From JBBDMX01 sp040878035 (GTDB lineage Bacteria; Planctomycetota; Phycisphaerae; Phycisphaerales; Phycisphaeraceae): DNA of 64,000 nucleotides. The DNA lies in contig JBBDMX010000093.1 of NCBI GenBank assembly GCA_040878035.1, positions 1-64,000 on the forward strand, in the 5' to 3' direction. The translations under genes and the position numbers were made by a program. How positions within the stretch are numbered: the first letter of the stretch is position 1; every line of letters starts with the position of its first letter. Positions 8,979-17,365 of the stretch are shown here, piece after piece. The notes under the pieces are model-generated. The model was not told where the DNA came from, did not search any database, and was given only the letters and a program-made list of their open reading frames with translations.

Positions 8979-10132
8979 GCACCAGGGCGGTCCGTTTCGG
9001 CATCATCGGGTGCGGGCTTATGGGCCGCGAGTTCGCCTCGGCGGCGGCACGCTGGTGTCATCTGGTCGATTCCCCGGCGCGGCCGGTGATCACCGCCATC
9101 TGTAACCGCAGCGACAAGCCGATGGCGTGGTTCACACAGAACTTCGCCAGCATCGCCCTGGTCACGCACGACTACCGCCAGCTCCTGGCCAGCGATCAAG
9201 TAGACGCCGTATACGTGGCGCTGCCGCACCACCTGCACCAGGATACCTACATCGCCGCGATCGAGGCGGGCAAGCACCTGATGGGCGAGAAGCCCTTCGG
9301 CATCGACCTGGCGGCGAATCAGGCGATCAATGCCGCCATCGCGGCGCATCCGCAGGTATTCGTGCGCTGCGTGTCGCAGTTTCCCTTCTTCCCCGCGGTG
9401 CAGCAGATCGGCCGCATGATCGACGCCGGCGACTTTGGCCGCATCATCGAGGTGCGGTCAGGCTTCCTGCACTCGTCCGACCTGGACGCCGACAAGCCCA
9501 TCAACTGGAAGCGGCAGGTCGAGTTCAACGGGGAGTACGGCGTGATGGGTGACCTGGGCATGCACGCCTGCCACGTGCCGCTGCGCGCCGGCTGGCAGCC
9601 ACGCAACGTCCGCGCCATCCTGTCCAACATCGTCACCCAGCGCTATCAAGCCAAAGGCGCCACGACCATGGTCCCCTGCGATACATGGGACAATGCCACG
9701 CTGTTGATGGAGGCGGTGAACAAGGCCGACGGCCAGGCGTTCCCGTGGACGCTGCGCACGCACCGCATCGCCCCGGGCGAGAAAAACACCTGGTACATTG
9801 AGATCAGCGGCGACAAGGCCAGCGTGCGCTTTTGCACGCGCGATCCCAAGCGGCTGGAGTTGCTCGCCTATTCCGGCGGCGAGCAGACCTGGCAGCAGAT
9901 TCAGACCGGCTACCAAGCCGCGTATGCCACGATCACCGGCCCGAACTTTGAGTTCGGCTTCACCGACGCGATCCTTCAGATGTGGGCCGCGTTCCTGCAC
10001 GAGCAGGGCGGCGGCGAGCCTTCCCAGCCTTTCGCCGGTTGCGTGCGCCCCGACGAGGTGGCGGTGAGCCACCGGATCTTCACCGCGGCCCTCTCGTCCG
10101 CCCGGCAAGCCGCGACTGTGGACATCCCGTAA
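8975..10132 (+). CDS. Gfo/Idh/MocA-family NAD(P)-dependent oxidoreductase
   Basis: 385 residues. N-terminal Rossmann motif GIIGCGLMGREF (8-20), the family EKPFG motif (near residue 105) with its catalytic-lysine position, and GVMGDLGMHACH with the conserved acid/histidine pair. The C-terminal alpha/beta domain is complete. Such enzymes oxidise or reduce a secondary alcohol of a sugar, cyclitol or glycoside. The start at 8975 overlaps the dehydrogenase stop (ATGA); an in-frame extension back to 8585 lies inside that gene. Last gene of the amino-sugar operon. Substrate not known. Confidence 0.85.
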   Translation: MSTRAVRFGIIGCGLMGREFASAAARWCHLVDSPARPVITAICNRSDKPMAWFTQNFASIALVTHDYRQLLASDQVDAVYVALPHHLHQDTYIAAIEAGKHLMGEKPFGIDLAANQAINAAIAAHPQVFVRCVSQFPFFPAVQQIGRMIDAGDFGRIIEVRSGFLHSSDLDADKPINWKRQVEFNGEYGVMGDLGMHACHVPLRAGWQPRNVRAILSNIVTQRYQAKGATTMVPCDTWDNATLLMEAVNKADGQAFPWTLRTHRIAPGEKNTWYIEISGDKASVRFCTRDPKRLELLAYSGGEQTWQQIQTGYQAAYATITGPNFEFGFTDAILQMWAAFLHEQGGGEPSQPFAGCVRPDEVAVSHRIFTAALSSARQAATVDIP

Positions 10133-10168
10133 GCGTGGGCAACTCCCGCCGTGAAAGCGACAGCCTGG

Positions 10169-11173
10169 CTACGTGGTCAGACGAGTGATTGGGTGGGGAC
10201 GCAGGATCACCTGGATGGCGGTGGACAGGTCGCCGGCGATCCGGAGTTTGGCAATTCGCACGGTCGCCTCCGCCAAGGCTTTCCAGGGGATGGCGATTGA
10301 AGACAGATGCAGGGACTCGGCGATCGGTGCATCGTCAAAGCCGATCAGGCAGGGCGGCGCAACACCCAGGGACTGGCAGTGGATCAGCACCGCCTGGGCC
10401 AGACGATCGTTGCAGGCAAAGATCGCTTGCGGGCGCAGGCGCATGCAGCGGGCGGCGCTGGCCGCGGCGTCGTCGAGGTACCAGCTTGGCGCATGAACCA
10501 GTTTGGCGGGCCGGCGCTTCCTGAAGCCGCGCACCCGCGCCTGGCTGCGGGCATCACCGCGCGGGCCGGCGAGTACCACACACAGAGCGTCGGCGGGGAT
10601 GCGGGCGGCGACGATCTCCGCCGCCAGCACGCCGCCCAGCACATCGTCCACCGTCACCGAATCGATGCGCAGGGCTGACATGCCGTCGGGCGCCCGCTCA
10701 TTGAGGAGCAGCGCATAGTCCCCCCGTGCGGCGATGGCGTCCACCATGGCCGGCGCCTCCCAGAGGACGGGGTACCACCCGGGCGACACGGGTGCGATCT
10801 CCGGGGGCGTTGATTCGAGCAGGGCGACCCGGACAGGCACGCGTGCCTGCGCCAGCGCCGACCGCAACAGGGCCATCAGGCGATATCCGAAACTTTCGGG
10901 GCGCCTGGCGCGTGCGTTGAACAGCAGATGCACACCTTGGAACCCGCGCGGCGCCCCAACGACAAAGGTCCCTGAATACGGTCGGCGGTCGAGCAGCCCT
11001 TCGGCGACAAGTTCGCGCACCAGCCGGTGTGCGGTTTGATAGCTCACGCCAAACTGTCCGGCGATGGCGCGATTGGACATGAATCGATCGCCCGGCCGGT
11101 GCAACCCGTCGCCCAGGCGCGCCAGCAGCTTCTGCTTCACGAGATCGACCAACATGCTGCGCGGCCGGGCCAT
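10169..11173 (-). CDS. GntR-type winged helix fused to LacI-type sugar-binding sensor
   Basis: 334 residues. Residues 1-70 form a GntR-like winged helix (MSNRAIAGQFGVSYQTAHRL as recognition region, then a wing with RRPYSGTFVVG). Residues about 78-334 resemble the periplasmic-binding-like sensor of LacI/GalR proteins (LNERAPDGMSALRIDSVTVDD, IFACNDRLAQAV, IGFDDAPIAESLHLSSI). This hybrid is known from AraR-type regulators. It is divergent from the nine-gene operon at 11243-20406, separated by 69 AT-rich bases, so it most likely controls that operon in response to a free sugar. Confidence 0.83.
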   Translation of the reverse strand: MARPRSMLVDLVKQKLLARLGDGLHRPGDRFMSNRAIAGQFGVSYQTAHRLVRELVAEGLLDRRPYSGTFVVGAPRGFQGVHLLFNARARRPESFGYRLMALLRSALAQARVPVRVALLESTPPEIAPVSPGWYPVLWEAPAMVDAIAARGDYALLLNERAPDGMSALRIDSVTVDDVLGGVLAAEIVAARIPADALCVVLAGPRGDARSQARVRGFRKRRPAKLVHAPSWYLDDAAASAARCMRLRPQAIFACNDRLAQAVLIHCQSLGVAPPCLIGFDDAPIAESLHLSSIAIPWKALAEATVRIAKLRIAGDLSTAIQVILRPHPITRLTT

Positions 11174-11242
11174 GGCATTATCATATCAGTTTTTAAAATA
11201 ATCGACACCTATTGTCACCCACCCGCTTCATGGCACGGTAGG
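11174..11242. promoter_or_regulatory. Divergent promoter region of the GntR/LacI-type regulator and its operon
   Basis: This short spacer is AT-rich against a GC-rich background. It holds ATTAT (11177-11181) facing ATAAT (11198-11202), a run TTTTTAAAAT between them, and a small inverted repeat GACA (11204-11207) / TGTC (11213-11216). These are reasonable places for overlapping promoters and an operator; no clear -35/-10 pair can be fixed by eye. Confidence 0.4.
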
Positions 11243-12058
11243 ATGGCGGCCATGGCGACCGATCAACTAAAAGGGCGCGCCCTGGTCATTGTCGGTGGAA
11301 CCACCGGACTGGGGTTTTCCGCGGCCCGCGCGTGCATCGCCGCCGGGGCGCAAGTGGTCGTTTCGGGACGCCATGCCGATAGCGCGCTGGCCGCCGCCGA
11401 GGCGCTGGGTGACGCCGCCAAAGTCATCGTCAGCGATGCGACTGATCCTGCGTCCGCCCCGCTGTTGATCCAGGCATGCGTGGAGCGCTTTGGCCGATTC
11501 GACGGGCTTTACCACGTGGCCGGCGGCTCGGGTCGTCGCCAGGGCGATGGCCCGCTGCACGAACTGACCGATGATGGCTGGGCGGCGACGATGCATCTGA
11601 ACCTCACCAGCAGTTTCTATTCCGCCCGCGCTGCCTGCCGCGCGATGCTGGAACGCAAGACGTCGGGCAGCATCCTGATGATGGGTAGCGTTCTGGGTCA
11701 TTCGCCTTCGCCGCACTTTTTCGTCACGCACGCCTACGCCGCGGCCAAGAGCGCGCTGGTCGGCTTTGCGCGGTCCTGCGCCGCCCACTACGCCTCGGCG
11801 GGCATCCGCTTCAACGTGATTGCTCCGGCCCTGGTCGAGACGCCCATGTCGCAGCGCGCCGCGGGCGACCCCGCCATCATGCAGTTCATCAAGACCAAGC
11901 AGCCGCTGGATGGCGGACGCATCGGCACGCCGCAGGACCTGGACGGCGCCGTGCTGTGGCTGCTATCGGATGAATCCCGATTCGTCACGGGTCAGACCAT
12001 CGTCGTGGACGGCGGCTGGTGTGTGAGCGAAGGGCAGATTCCTCGCGCAGAGCGATAA
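11243..12058 (+). CDS. Short-chain dehydrogenase/reductase (SDR)
   Basis: 271 residues from ATG 11243; ATG 11252 is equally good because GGA lies 8 bases before it. Classical SDR: cofactor loop GGTTGLG, Asp of the DATD turn, catalytic Ser in MMGSVLG, YAAAKSALVGFARS with the Tyr-Lys pair, and the C-terminal TGQTIVVDGG common to FabG-like enzymes. It would interconvert an alcohol and a ketone with NAD(P)H. First gene of the GntR/LacI-controlled operon, followed after 10 bases by the ROK kinase. Substrate is probably the sugar or polyol handled by the operon, by inference. Confidence 0.85.
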   Translation: MAAMATDQLKGRALVIVGGTTGLGFSAARACIAAGAQVVVSGRHADSALAAAEALGDAAKVIVSDATDPASAPLLIQACVERFGRFDGLYHVAGGSGRRQGDGPLHELTDDGWAATMHLNLTSSFYSARAACRAMLERKTSGSILMMGSVLGHSPSPHFFVTHAYAAAKSALVGFARSCAAHYASAGIRFNVIAPALVETPMSQRAAGDPAIMQFIKTKQPLDGGRIGTPQDLDGAVLWLLSDESRFVTGQTIVVDGGWCVSEGQIPRAER

Positions 12059-12068
12059 GGGCACTGTG

Positions 12069-12959
12069 ATGGCGTATGCGATCGGCATCGACATCGGTGG
12101 AACGCAGGTCAAGGCGGTGCGCGTCGCGCCATCAGGCCAGGTGTTCGAGCGCTCCCACCTGGACGCCGGCGATGCACAAAATGCCTGGCAGCCGGCGATC
12201 AGGCAATGGGTCCAGCGCTGCCAGGAGCAGCACGGGCCCTGCGAGCGCATCGGCGTGAGTTGCCCCGGGATTGCCCGGCCGGATGGTTCGGGCATCGCCT
12301 GGATGGTCGGCCGAATGGAAGGCGTGATGAATTTCGACTTTCAGAAGCACCTGGGCCGCAGTGACATGGTGCCGGTGCTCAACGACGCTCTGGCGGCGTT
12401 GCTGGGTGAGGTGTGGCAGGGGGCGGCCCGCGGCGCCAGCGATGTCGTCCTGCTGACGCTGGGCACGGGCGTGGGCGGCGCCGTTTACAGCGGCGGACGA
12501 TTGCTCAAGGGCCACTCGGGCCGGGCCGGGCACCTGGGCCACATCACCGTGGATGCCGCGGGACCCGCCGACATCTGCAACACGCCCGGCAGCATCGAGT
12601 ATCACATCGGCAACTATTCGCTGGCACAACGATCCGGCGGCCGGTTCACTTCGACGCAGGCACTGGTTCAGGCGTATCTCGCCGGCGACGCCACGGCACG
12701 CGAACTGTGGCTGGGTTCCATTCATCGCCTGGCCGCGGCGATCGTTTCAATTATCAACGCGGTGGATCCACAGCGGATCATTCTCGGCGGCGGCATCGCG
12801 CTAAGCGGCCAGGCCCTCTTTGGACCGTTACAGGAGGCGATGGATCGCATGGAGTGGCGCCCCACCGGCGATCACGTGAAAGTGCTGCCGGCCGCCCTGG
12901 GCCAATGGGCTGGCGCTATTGGCGCGGCCTGGAACGGATTGCGTGGAGGGCAGGCATGA
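12069..12959 (+). CDS. ROK-family sugar kinase
   Basis: 296 residues. ATP-binding DIGGTQVKAV (near residue 8), CPGIA, catalytic Asp in VLNDALAALLGE, GTGVGGAVYSGG phosphate loop, and GHLGHITV. The usual ROK zinc motif CxCGxxGC is reduced here to ICNTPGSIEYHIG, keeping only one Cys, so zinc binding is probably lost. ROK kinases phosphorylate glucose, N-acetyl amino sugars, allose or fructose. ATG at 12069 is preceded by AAGGG at 7 bases; a GTG lies 3 bases earlier. The end overlaps the UroD-like gene by ATGA. Confidence 0.85.
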   Translation: MAYAIGIDIGGTQVKAVRVAPSGQVFERSHLDAGDAQNAWQPAIRQWVQRCQEQHGPCERIGVSCPGIARPDGSGIAWMVGRMEGVMNFDFQKHLGRSDMVPVLNDALAALLGEVWQGAARGASDVVLLTLGTGVGGAVYSGGRLLKGHSGRAGHLGHITVDAAGPADICNTPGSIEYHIGNYSLAQRSGGRFTSTQALVQAYLAGDATARELWLGSIHRLAAAIVSIINAVDPQRIILGGGIALSGQALFGPLQEAMDRMEWRPTGDHVKVLPAALGQWAGAIGAAWNGLRGGQA

Positions 12960-14203
12960 CCGGCCGACAACGCATCCTCGCCGCCCTGCGACATGAGCCG
13001 GTCGATCGCGTGCCCATCGACCTGGGCGGCACGCGGCAGAGCGGAATCTCCGTCTTCGCGTATCAATCCTTGCTCGACGCTTTGCGTATCGATCGCGTCC
13101 CGCGCGTCTTCGATCTCTACCAGTTGCTGGCGACAATCGATGCCGAAGTGGCTGACCGCTTTGCTTCCGATACGGTACTCCTCCAGCGGTCCGCGGTCGC
13201 CTTCGGCTTGTCCAATGAGCGATACAGAGCCTTCCAACTGCGTGACCTACAAGTCGAGGTACCCGAAGACTTCCAACCGATTGACGACGGACAAGGCGGC
13301 TTGAAGCTGCAACGCGACGGCCGCGACATCGCTCACATGCCGGCCAAGGCATTCTATTTCGATCGCTTTGAGAAGTACCCTGGCGCCACGCATCCCGACC
13401 TGAACACCTGGCGCCCGCCGCGTCCGGGGGCTCCGGGGGCTCCGGGGGCTCCGGGGGTGGGCGATGCGGAACTCGAACACTACGCCTGCGAGAGCCGGCG
13501 GCTGTTCGAGGAAACCGACAAGGCCGTGATTGTCGCCATGGGGCCGCCCTACGAGTTGTTCAATGGCATTGGCCAGGGCGGGTTCGAGGATTGGATGATG
13601 ACTTTCGCTACCGAAGATGCCTATGTAGACCAGCTTTATACGCTGCTGGTCGACCAATGGCTGGGGAATCTCCAGCATCTGCACGAGTCGGTGAAGGACC
13701 GCGTGCAGGTGCTGCAGATCGCCGATGACTTTGGCACGCAAGGCGCGCCGTTCCTCTCGACGGAGATGTTCCGCCGTAAACTCCTGCCGCATTATCGGCG
13801 CGGGCTGGACTGGATTCACGCCAACACGGATTGGTTCGTGCTGCTGCACAGTGACGGCGCCATTGCTCCGTTGCTGGATTCGATCATCGAGATGGGCGTC
13901 GATGCGATCAACCCGGTGCAGACCAGCGCCGCCGGCATGGATCCCGCCACCTTGCATCGGCAATTCGGCGATCGCATCACGTTCTGGGGCGGAAGCGGCG
14001 ACAGCCAGGGAACGCTCACCAACGGCAGCGCCCAGGATGTGGCCGCGGAAACGCGACGTCATCTCGATGCCTTTCATCCGCTCCAAGGTGGTTACGTCTT
14101 CGCATCCGTGCACAACATCCAGGCCAACGTGCCGGCGCGGAACATCATCGCGCTCTTCGATACGGCGATTGACTACCCGGCTCAGGAGCATCCATGTCCG
14201 TAA
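12956..14203 (+). CDS. Uroporphyrinogen decarboxylase-like (URO-D/MtaA superfamily) protein
   Basis: 415 residues. The start MTGRQRILAALRHEPVDRVPID is the hallmark opening of URO-D-superfamily proteins, which include cobamide methyltransferases and many uncharacterised members in sugar clusters of Planctomycetota. Later blocks such as LLHSDGAIAPLLDSIIEMGVDAINPVQ and TFWGGSGDSQGTL fit the TIM barrel. The role is unlikely to be heme synthesis: neighbours are sugar enzymes. Start ATG 12956 overlaps the kinase stop and follows GGAGGG. Odd point: a PGAPGAPGAPG segment (about residues 156-168) encoded by tandem TCCGGGGGC units inserted in a loop. Confidence 0.72.
   Translation: MTGRQRILAALRHEPVDRVPIDLGGTRQSGISVFAYQSLLDALRIDRVPRVFDLYQLLATIDAEVADRFASDTVLLQRSAVAFGLSNERYRAFQLRDLQVEVPEDFQPIDDGQGGLKLQRDGRDIAHMPAKAFYFDRFEKYPGATHPDLNTWRPPRPGAPGAPGAPGVGDAELEHYACESRRLFEETDKAVIVAMGPPYELFNGIGQGGFEDWMMTFATEDAYVDQLYTLLVDQWLGNLQHLHESVKDRVQVLQIADDFGTQGAPFLSTEMFRRKLLPHYRRGLDWIHANTDWFVLLHSDGAIAPLLDSIIEMGVDAINPVQTSAAGMDPATLHRQFGDRITFWGGSGDSQGTLTNGSAQDVAAETRRHLDAFHPLQGGYVFASVHNIQANVPARNIIALFDTAIDYPAQEHPCP
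13423..13458 (+). repeat. Four tandem TCCGGGGGC units inside the UroD-like gene
   Basis: Three exact units plus TCCGGGGGT make a 36-base tandem array that adds a PGA-repeat loop in frame. Copies of the same 9-mer occur in inverted orientation in the FAD-oxidoreductase gene at 16002-16031. Confidence 0.85.
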
Positions 14204-14979
14204 CGCAGCAATATCTCCAACAGTGCCAGCGCCTGGCCGAAGTGGTGCGCCGACAGGAGCCGCGGATTGCCCAGGCGGCCGCCTGGTTTGCCGACACGAT
14301 TCTGGCTGGCCGCATGGTGCACGTCTTCGCCTCCGGCCACAGCAGGATCATGGTCGAAGAAATGTGGCCGCGCTATGGCTCCTTCCCTGGCTTCAACCCG
14401 ATCGTCGAGTTGTCGCTGACCTTTCACAACCTGGTCGTGGGCGCCAACGGTCAGCGGCAGGCGATGTTTCTGGAGAATATTTCTGGCTTGGCCGAACGCA
14501 TCCTGCGCAACTTCGACCTGTCGCCCCAGGATAGCGCCCTGGTGATCAGCTCCAGCGGCTGCAACGTCACGCAGATCGAGATGGCGGAGCTGTTCCAGCA
14601 GCGCAAGCTCAAAGTGGTCGCGATCGTCAGCCAGGCTCACAGCGACGCCAGCACCAGCAACGATCCGCGCGGCAAGAAGCTGGGCGATTTTGCCGACCTG
14701 GTGCTGGACACCGGCGCGCCGGTGGGTGATGCCATGGTGAAGATCGAGGGGCTGGACACGCCGGTGGCGCCGGGATCCACCATCGGCGGGTGCCTGCTGG
14801 TCAACTGCATCAAGGCGGAGGTGGCGCAGCGTTTGACCCGCGCCGGCCAGCCGCCGCTGGTGCTCAGCGCCGGGGCCGTCGTGGGTAAGCAACGCGCCAA
14901 GGAACTCTTCGAGGCGGCGTATGACGAGCACGCGCATCGCCTGGCACGGCTGTACGAACACGTGGGAGACCACCCGTGA
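14194..14979 (+). CDS. SIS-domain sugar phosphate isomerase-like protein
   Basis: 261 residues of the SIS family (UPF0309-type). VHVFASGHSRIMVEEM (42-57) is the SIS sugar-phosphate loop, SALVISSSGCNVTQIEMAEL the second one, and KVVAIVSQAHSDAS the following strand. SIS proteins isomerise or deaminate phosphosugars or cleave MurNAc-6-P-type ethers. The gene overlaps the UroD-like gene by 10 bases with an AGGAG site upstream, and ends in a GTGA overlap with the next gene. Exact reaction unknown. Confidence 0.8.
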   Translation: MSVTQQYLQQCQRLAEVVRRQEPRIAQAAAWFADTILAGRMVHVFASGHSRIMVEEMWPRYGSFPGFNPIVELSLTFHNLVVGANGQRQAMFLENISGLAERILRNFDLSPQDSALVISSSGCNVTQIEMAELFQQRKLKVVAIVSQAHSDASTSNDPRGKKLGDFADLVLDTGAPVGDAMVKIEGLDTPVAPGSTIGGCLLVNCIKAEVAQRLTRAGQPPLVLSAGAVVGKQRAKELFEAAYDEHAHRLARLYEHVGDHP

Positions 14980-16379
14980 ATCCCGCCTTGGTACACCAGA
15001 AGATCGACGTGCTTGCGGAAGTGGACGTGCTGGTCGTCGGCGCCGGCAGCGCCGGCTGCTGTGCCGCCATCGCCGCGGCGCAAGCCGGCGCACGCACCCT
15101 GCTCATCGATCGCTACGGATTCCTCGGCGGCACCAGCACCGGCGTGCTCGATACCTTCTACGGCTTCTTCACGCCGGGCCCCCAACCACGCAAAGTCGTG
15201 GGCGGCATTCCCGATCTGGTCGTCGATCAGCTTCACGCTCGGGATGCGATGTACCTGCGCCCCAACACCTACGGTGCCGGCACCGGCGTGACCTACAACC
15301 CCGAAGTGCTCAAGAGCATCTGGGATGACTTGCTCATCCAATCGGGCGCCCAGGTGCTGCTGCATACGCTGCTGATCGATGCGGAGCTCGATGCCGCCGG
15401 CCGCATCGTCAGCGTGGTGGTCGCCATGCGTCAGGGGCTGCGGCGGATCCGCGCCCAGCGATTCATCGACGCCAGCGGTGACGCGGACCTCTGCCATCTG
15501 GCGGGCGTCCCCTATGAAACCGCCGGCCAGATCGATCCGGCGCAGACGCTTACCACCACGTTCCGGATGGTGAATGTCGATCTTGACGCCTTTAGCGCCG
15601 CCGGCGGCAAGAAGATGCTGGCGGAAAAGATGGCCCAGGCCGACCCGGCCAGGCACCCGCTGCCGCGCCGCAAGGGCAGCTTTCACGCCATGGCCATGCC
15701 CGGCTGCGCCTCGACCGTCGCCGTGCGCGTCGCCGACATCGATACCCTCGACAGTCAGGACCTGACTCGTGCCGAGATGCTTGGCCGTCGGCAGGCATTC
15801 ATTTTCGAGCGTTTCGTGCGCGACTGCGTTCCCGGCTATGAGAAGTCACGTCTTGGTGGACTGTCCGTGCAGATCGGCGTGCGCGAGTCCCGGCGAGTCT
15901 ATGGCGATTATCGCCTGACCCGCGATGACTGCATGAGCGTGCGCCCGTTCGACGATGTGGTGCTGATGTGCGGCGCGCCGATCGAGGATCACCGGCAGGC
16001 CGCCCCCGGAGCCCCCGGAGCCTCCGGGGGCCCGGGGGGCGGCGCCGACGAAACTGACTGGGCGTACATACCCGGCAATCAAGCGTATCAGGTGCCTTAC
16101 CGTACGCTGGTGCCGCGCGGGCGCGAGGAACTCTGGGTGGCGGGGCGGTGCTTCAGCGCCACGCACGATGCCCACGCCAGTTGCCGAAGCATGGGCCAGA
16201 CGATGAGCATGGGCCAGGCGGCGGGTCTGGCGGCAGCCATATCCTGGCGCGACCATTGCGCCGCAGCCGAGGTCCCCGTCGCCAAGCTTCAGGAGCAACT
16301 GCGCCAACGAGGCGCGGTGCTCCAGATGCCGGACAAGATCGCCCAGACCGCTGCGGATGCGTGGAGGAGCAACCGATGA
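14976..16379 (+). CDS. FAD-dependent oxidoreductase (FAD_oxidored family)
   Basis: 467 residues with a GTG start overlapping the SIS gene stop. The FAD-binding motif VDVLVVGAGSAGCCAAIAAA (17-36) is followed by an acidic end of strand 2 (LIDRYGFLGGTSTG), and the C-terminal WVAGRCFSATHDAHASCR..GQ block is typical of PF12831 proteins. These flavoproteins are frequent in Planctomycetota sugar clusters and have mostly unknown substrates. Odd point: a glycine/proline-rich insertion (QAAPGAPGASGGPGGGAD, about residues 343-360) coded by inverted copies of the 9-mer TCCGGGGGC. Ends in ATGA overlap with the phosphotriesterase-like gene. Confidence 0.78.
   Translation: MNPALVHQKIDVLAEVDVLVVGAGSAGCCAAIAAAQAGARTLLIDRYGFLGGTSTGVLDTFYGFFTPGPQPRKVVGGIPDLVVDQLHARDAMYLRPNTYGAGTGVTYNPEVLKSIWDDLLIQSGAQVLLHTLLIDAELDAAGRIVSVVVAMRQGLRRIRAQRFIDASGDADLCHLAGVPYETAGQIDPAQTLTTTFRMVNVDLDAFSAAGGKKMLAEKMAQADPARHPLPRRKGSFHAMAMPGCASTVAVRVADIDTLDSQDLTRAEMLGRRQAFIFERFVRDCVPGYEKSRLGGLSVQIGVRESRRVYGDYRLTRDDCMSVRPFDDVVLMCGAPIEDHRQAAPGAPGASGGPGGGADETDWAYIPGNQAYQVPYRTLVPRGREELWVAGRCFSATHDAHASCRSMGQTMSMGQAAGLAAAISWRDHCAAAEVPVAKLQEQLRQRGAVLQMPDKIAQTAADAWRSNR
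16002..16031. repeat. Inverted GCCCCCGGA / TCCGGGGGC repeat inside the FAD-oxidoreductase gene
   Basis: GCCCCCGGA at 16002-16010 and 16011-16019, then TCCGGGGGC at 16023-16031. The second and third copies make a perfect 9-bp stem with a 3-base loop. This is the same word as the tandem array at 13423-13458, in the other orientation. Confidence 0.85.
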
Positions 16380-17365
16380 ACGCTGCGAGCGCGTCGGGCG
16401 TCATTCGCACCGTGCTGGGCGACATCGCGCCAGAGCGGATGGGCGTGTGCTATGCGCATGAGCACCTGATCATCGATGCGAGTTTCACCACGTATGTATC
16501 GCCCGATTTTCTGCTGGACGATGTGGGGAAATGCGTGGCCGAATTGCGTCAGGCCCACGCCGCCGGGGTGCGCACGATGGTCGATTCGATGCCCATGGCC
16601 TGCGGCCGCAATGTCGCCAAGCTCGCCGATGCATCACGCCAAAGCGGCATGCAGATTCTCTGCCCCACCGGCCTTCACCTGGCCAAGTACTACCCGCCCG
16701 GACACTGGTGCACGCGGCTTGATGTCCAAGCCCTTGCGAAGCTCTTCATTCGTGAGATCACCGAAGGCATCGACGCTAACGACGGCAACGGGCCGCAGTG
16801 GCGTGCCACAACCCATCGCGCCGGGCTGATCAAGGTCGCCGGTGGACTGGATCATCTGGATGAGCACCAGCGGCGCATCTTCGAGGCCGCGGCCCTGGCG
16901 CACCGCGCCACGGGGGCGCCGATTCTGACCCATACCGAACAAGGCACCGCGGCCCTGGAGCAAGTCAACCTGCTGCGATCGCTGGGCGTCGATCTGCGCC
17001 ACGTCGTGCTTAGCCATCTGGACCGCAAGCCCGATGCGATGTATCACCGCGATGTGCTTCAATCCGGCGTGTGCATCGAATACGACAGCACGTTCCGCTG
17101 GAAATCGCCTGACGACAATCCGACGCTCAATCTGCTGGTCGAACTGCTGCCGCAGTTCCCCGGACAGATCGTGATGGGCATGGATGCGGCGCGGCGAAGC
17201 TACTGGACAAGCTACGGCGGTTCGCCCGGCCTGACCTTCTTACAAACCACCTGGGCGGCGCGCCTGCGTAGCGCCGGCATCGACGAGACTCTCCTCCGCA
17301 GGGTCTTTGTGCAAACTCCCGCGGAGGTATACACCTTCATTCCACCGAAAGAGGCCCTTGCATGA
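16376..17365 (+). CDS. Phosphotriesterase-family (PTE) metal hydrolase, probable lactonase
   Basis: 329 residues. PTE-family start VIRTVLGDIAPERMGVCYAHEHL (9-31) with the HxH-type metal motif as HEH, GLIKVAGG with the bridging Lys (near residue 155), ILTHTEQG and VVLSHLDRKPD supplying His ligands, and GMDAARRSYW supplying the last Asp. Bacterial relatives hydrolyse lactones, carboxylates or phosphoesters. In a sugar oxidation operon a sugar-lactone substrate is plausible. ATG overlaps the oxidoreductase stop and follows GGAGGAG. The upstream in-frame extension to 16148 lies inside the preceding gene. Confidence 0.83.
   Translation: MNAASASGVIRTVLGDIAPERMGVCYAHEHLIIDASFTTYVSPDFLLDDVGKCVAELRQAHAAGVRTMVDSMPMACGRNVAKLADASRQSGMQILCPTGLHLAKYYPPGHWCTRLDVQALAKLFIREITEGIDANDGNGPQWRATTHRAGLIKVAGGLDHLDEHQRRIFEAAALAHRATGAPILTHTEQGTAALEQVNLLRSLGVDLRHVVLSHLDRKPDAMYHRDVLQSGVCIEYDSTFRWKSPDDNPTLNLLVELLPQFPGQIVMGMDAARRSYWTSYGGSPGLTFLQTTWAARLRSAGIDETLLRRVFVQTPAEVYTFIPPKEALA

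Noticed and set aside
12956..14203. Heme-biosynthesis uroporphyrinogen decarboxylase (hemE)
   Set aside because: The opening motif fits the wider superfamily, but the neighbours are all sugar genes, and the protein is longer with different inner blocks.
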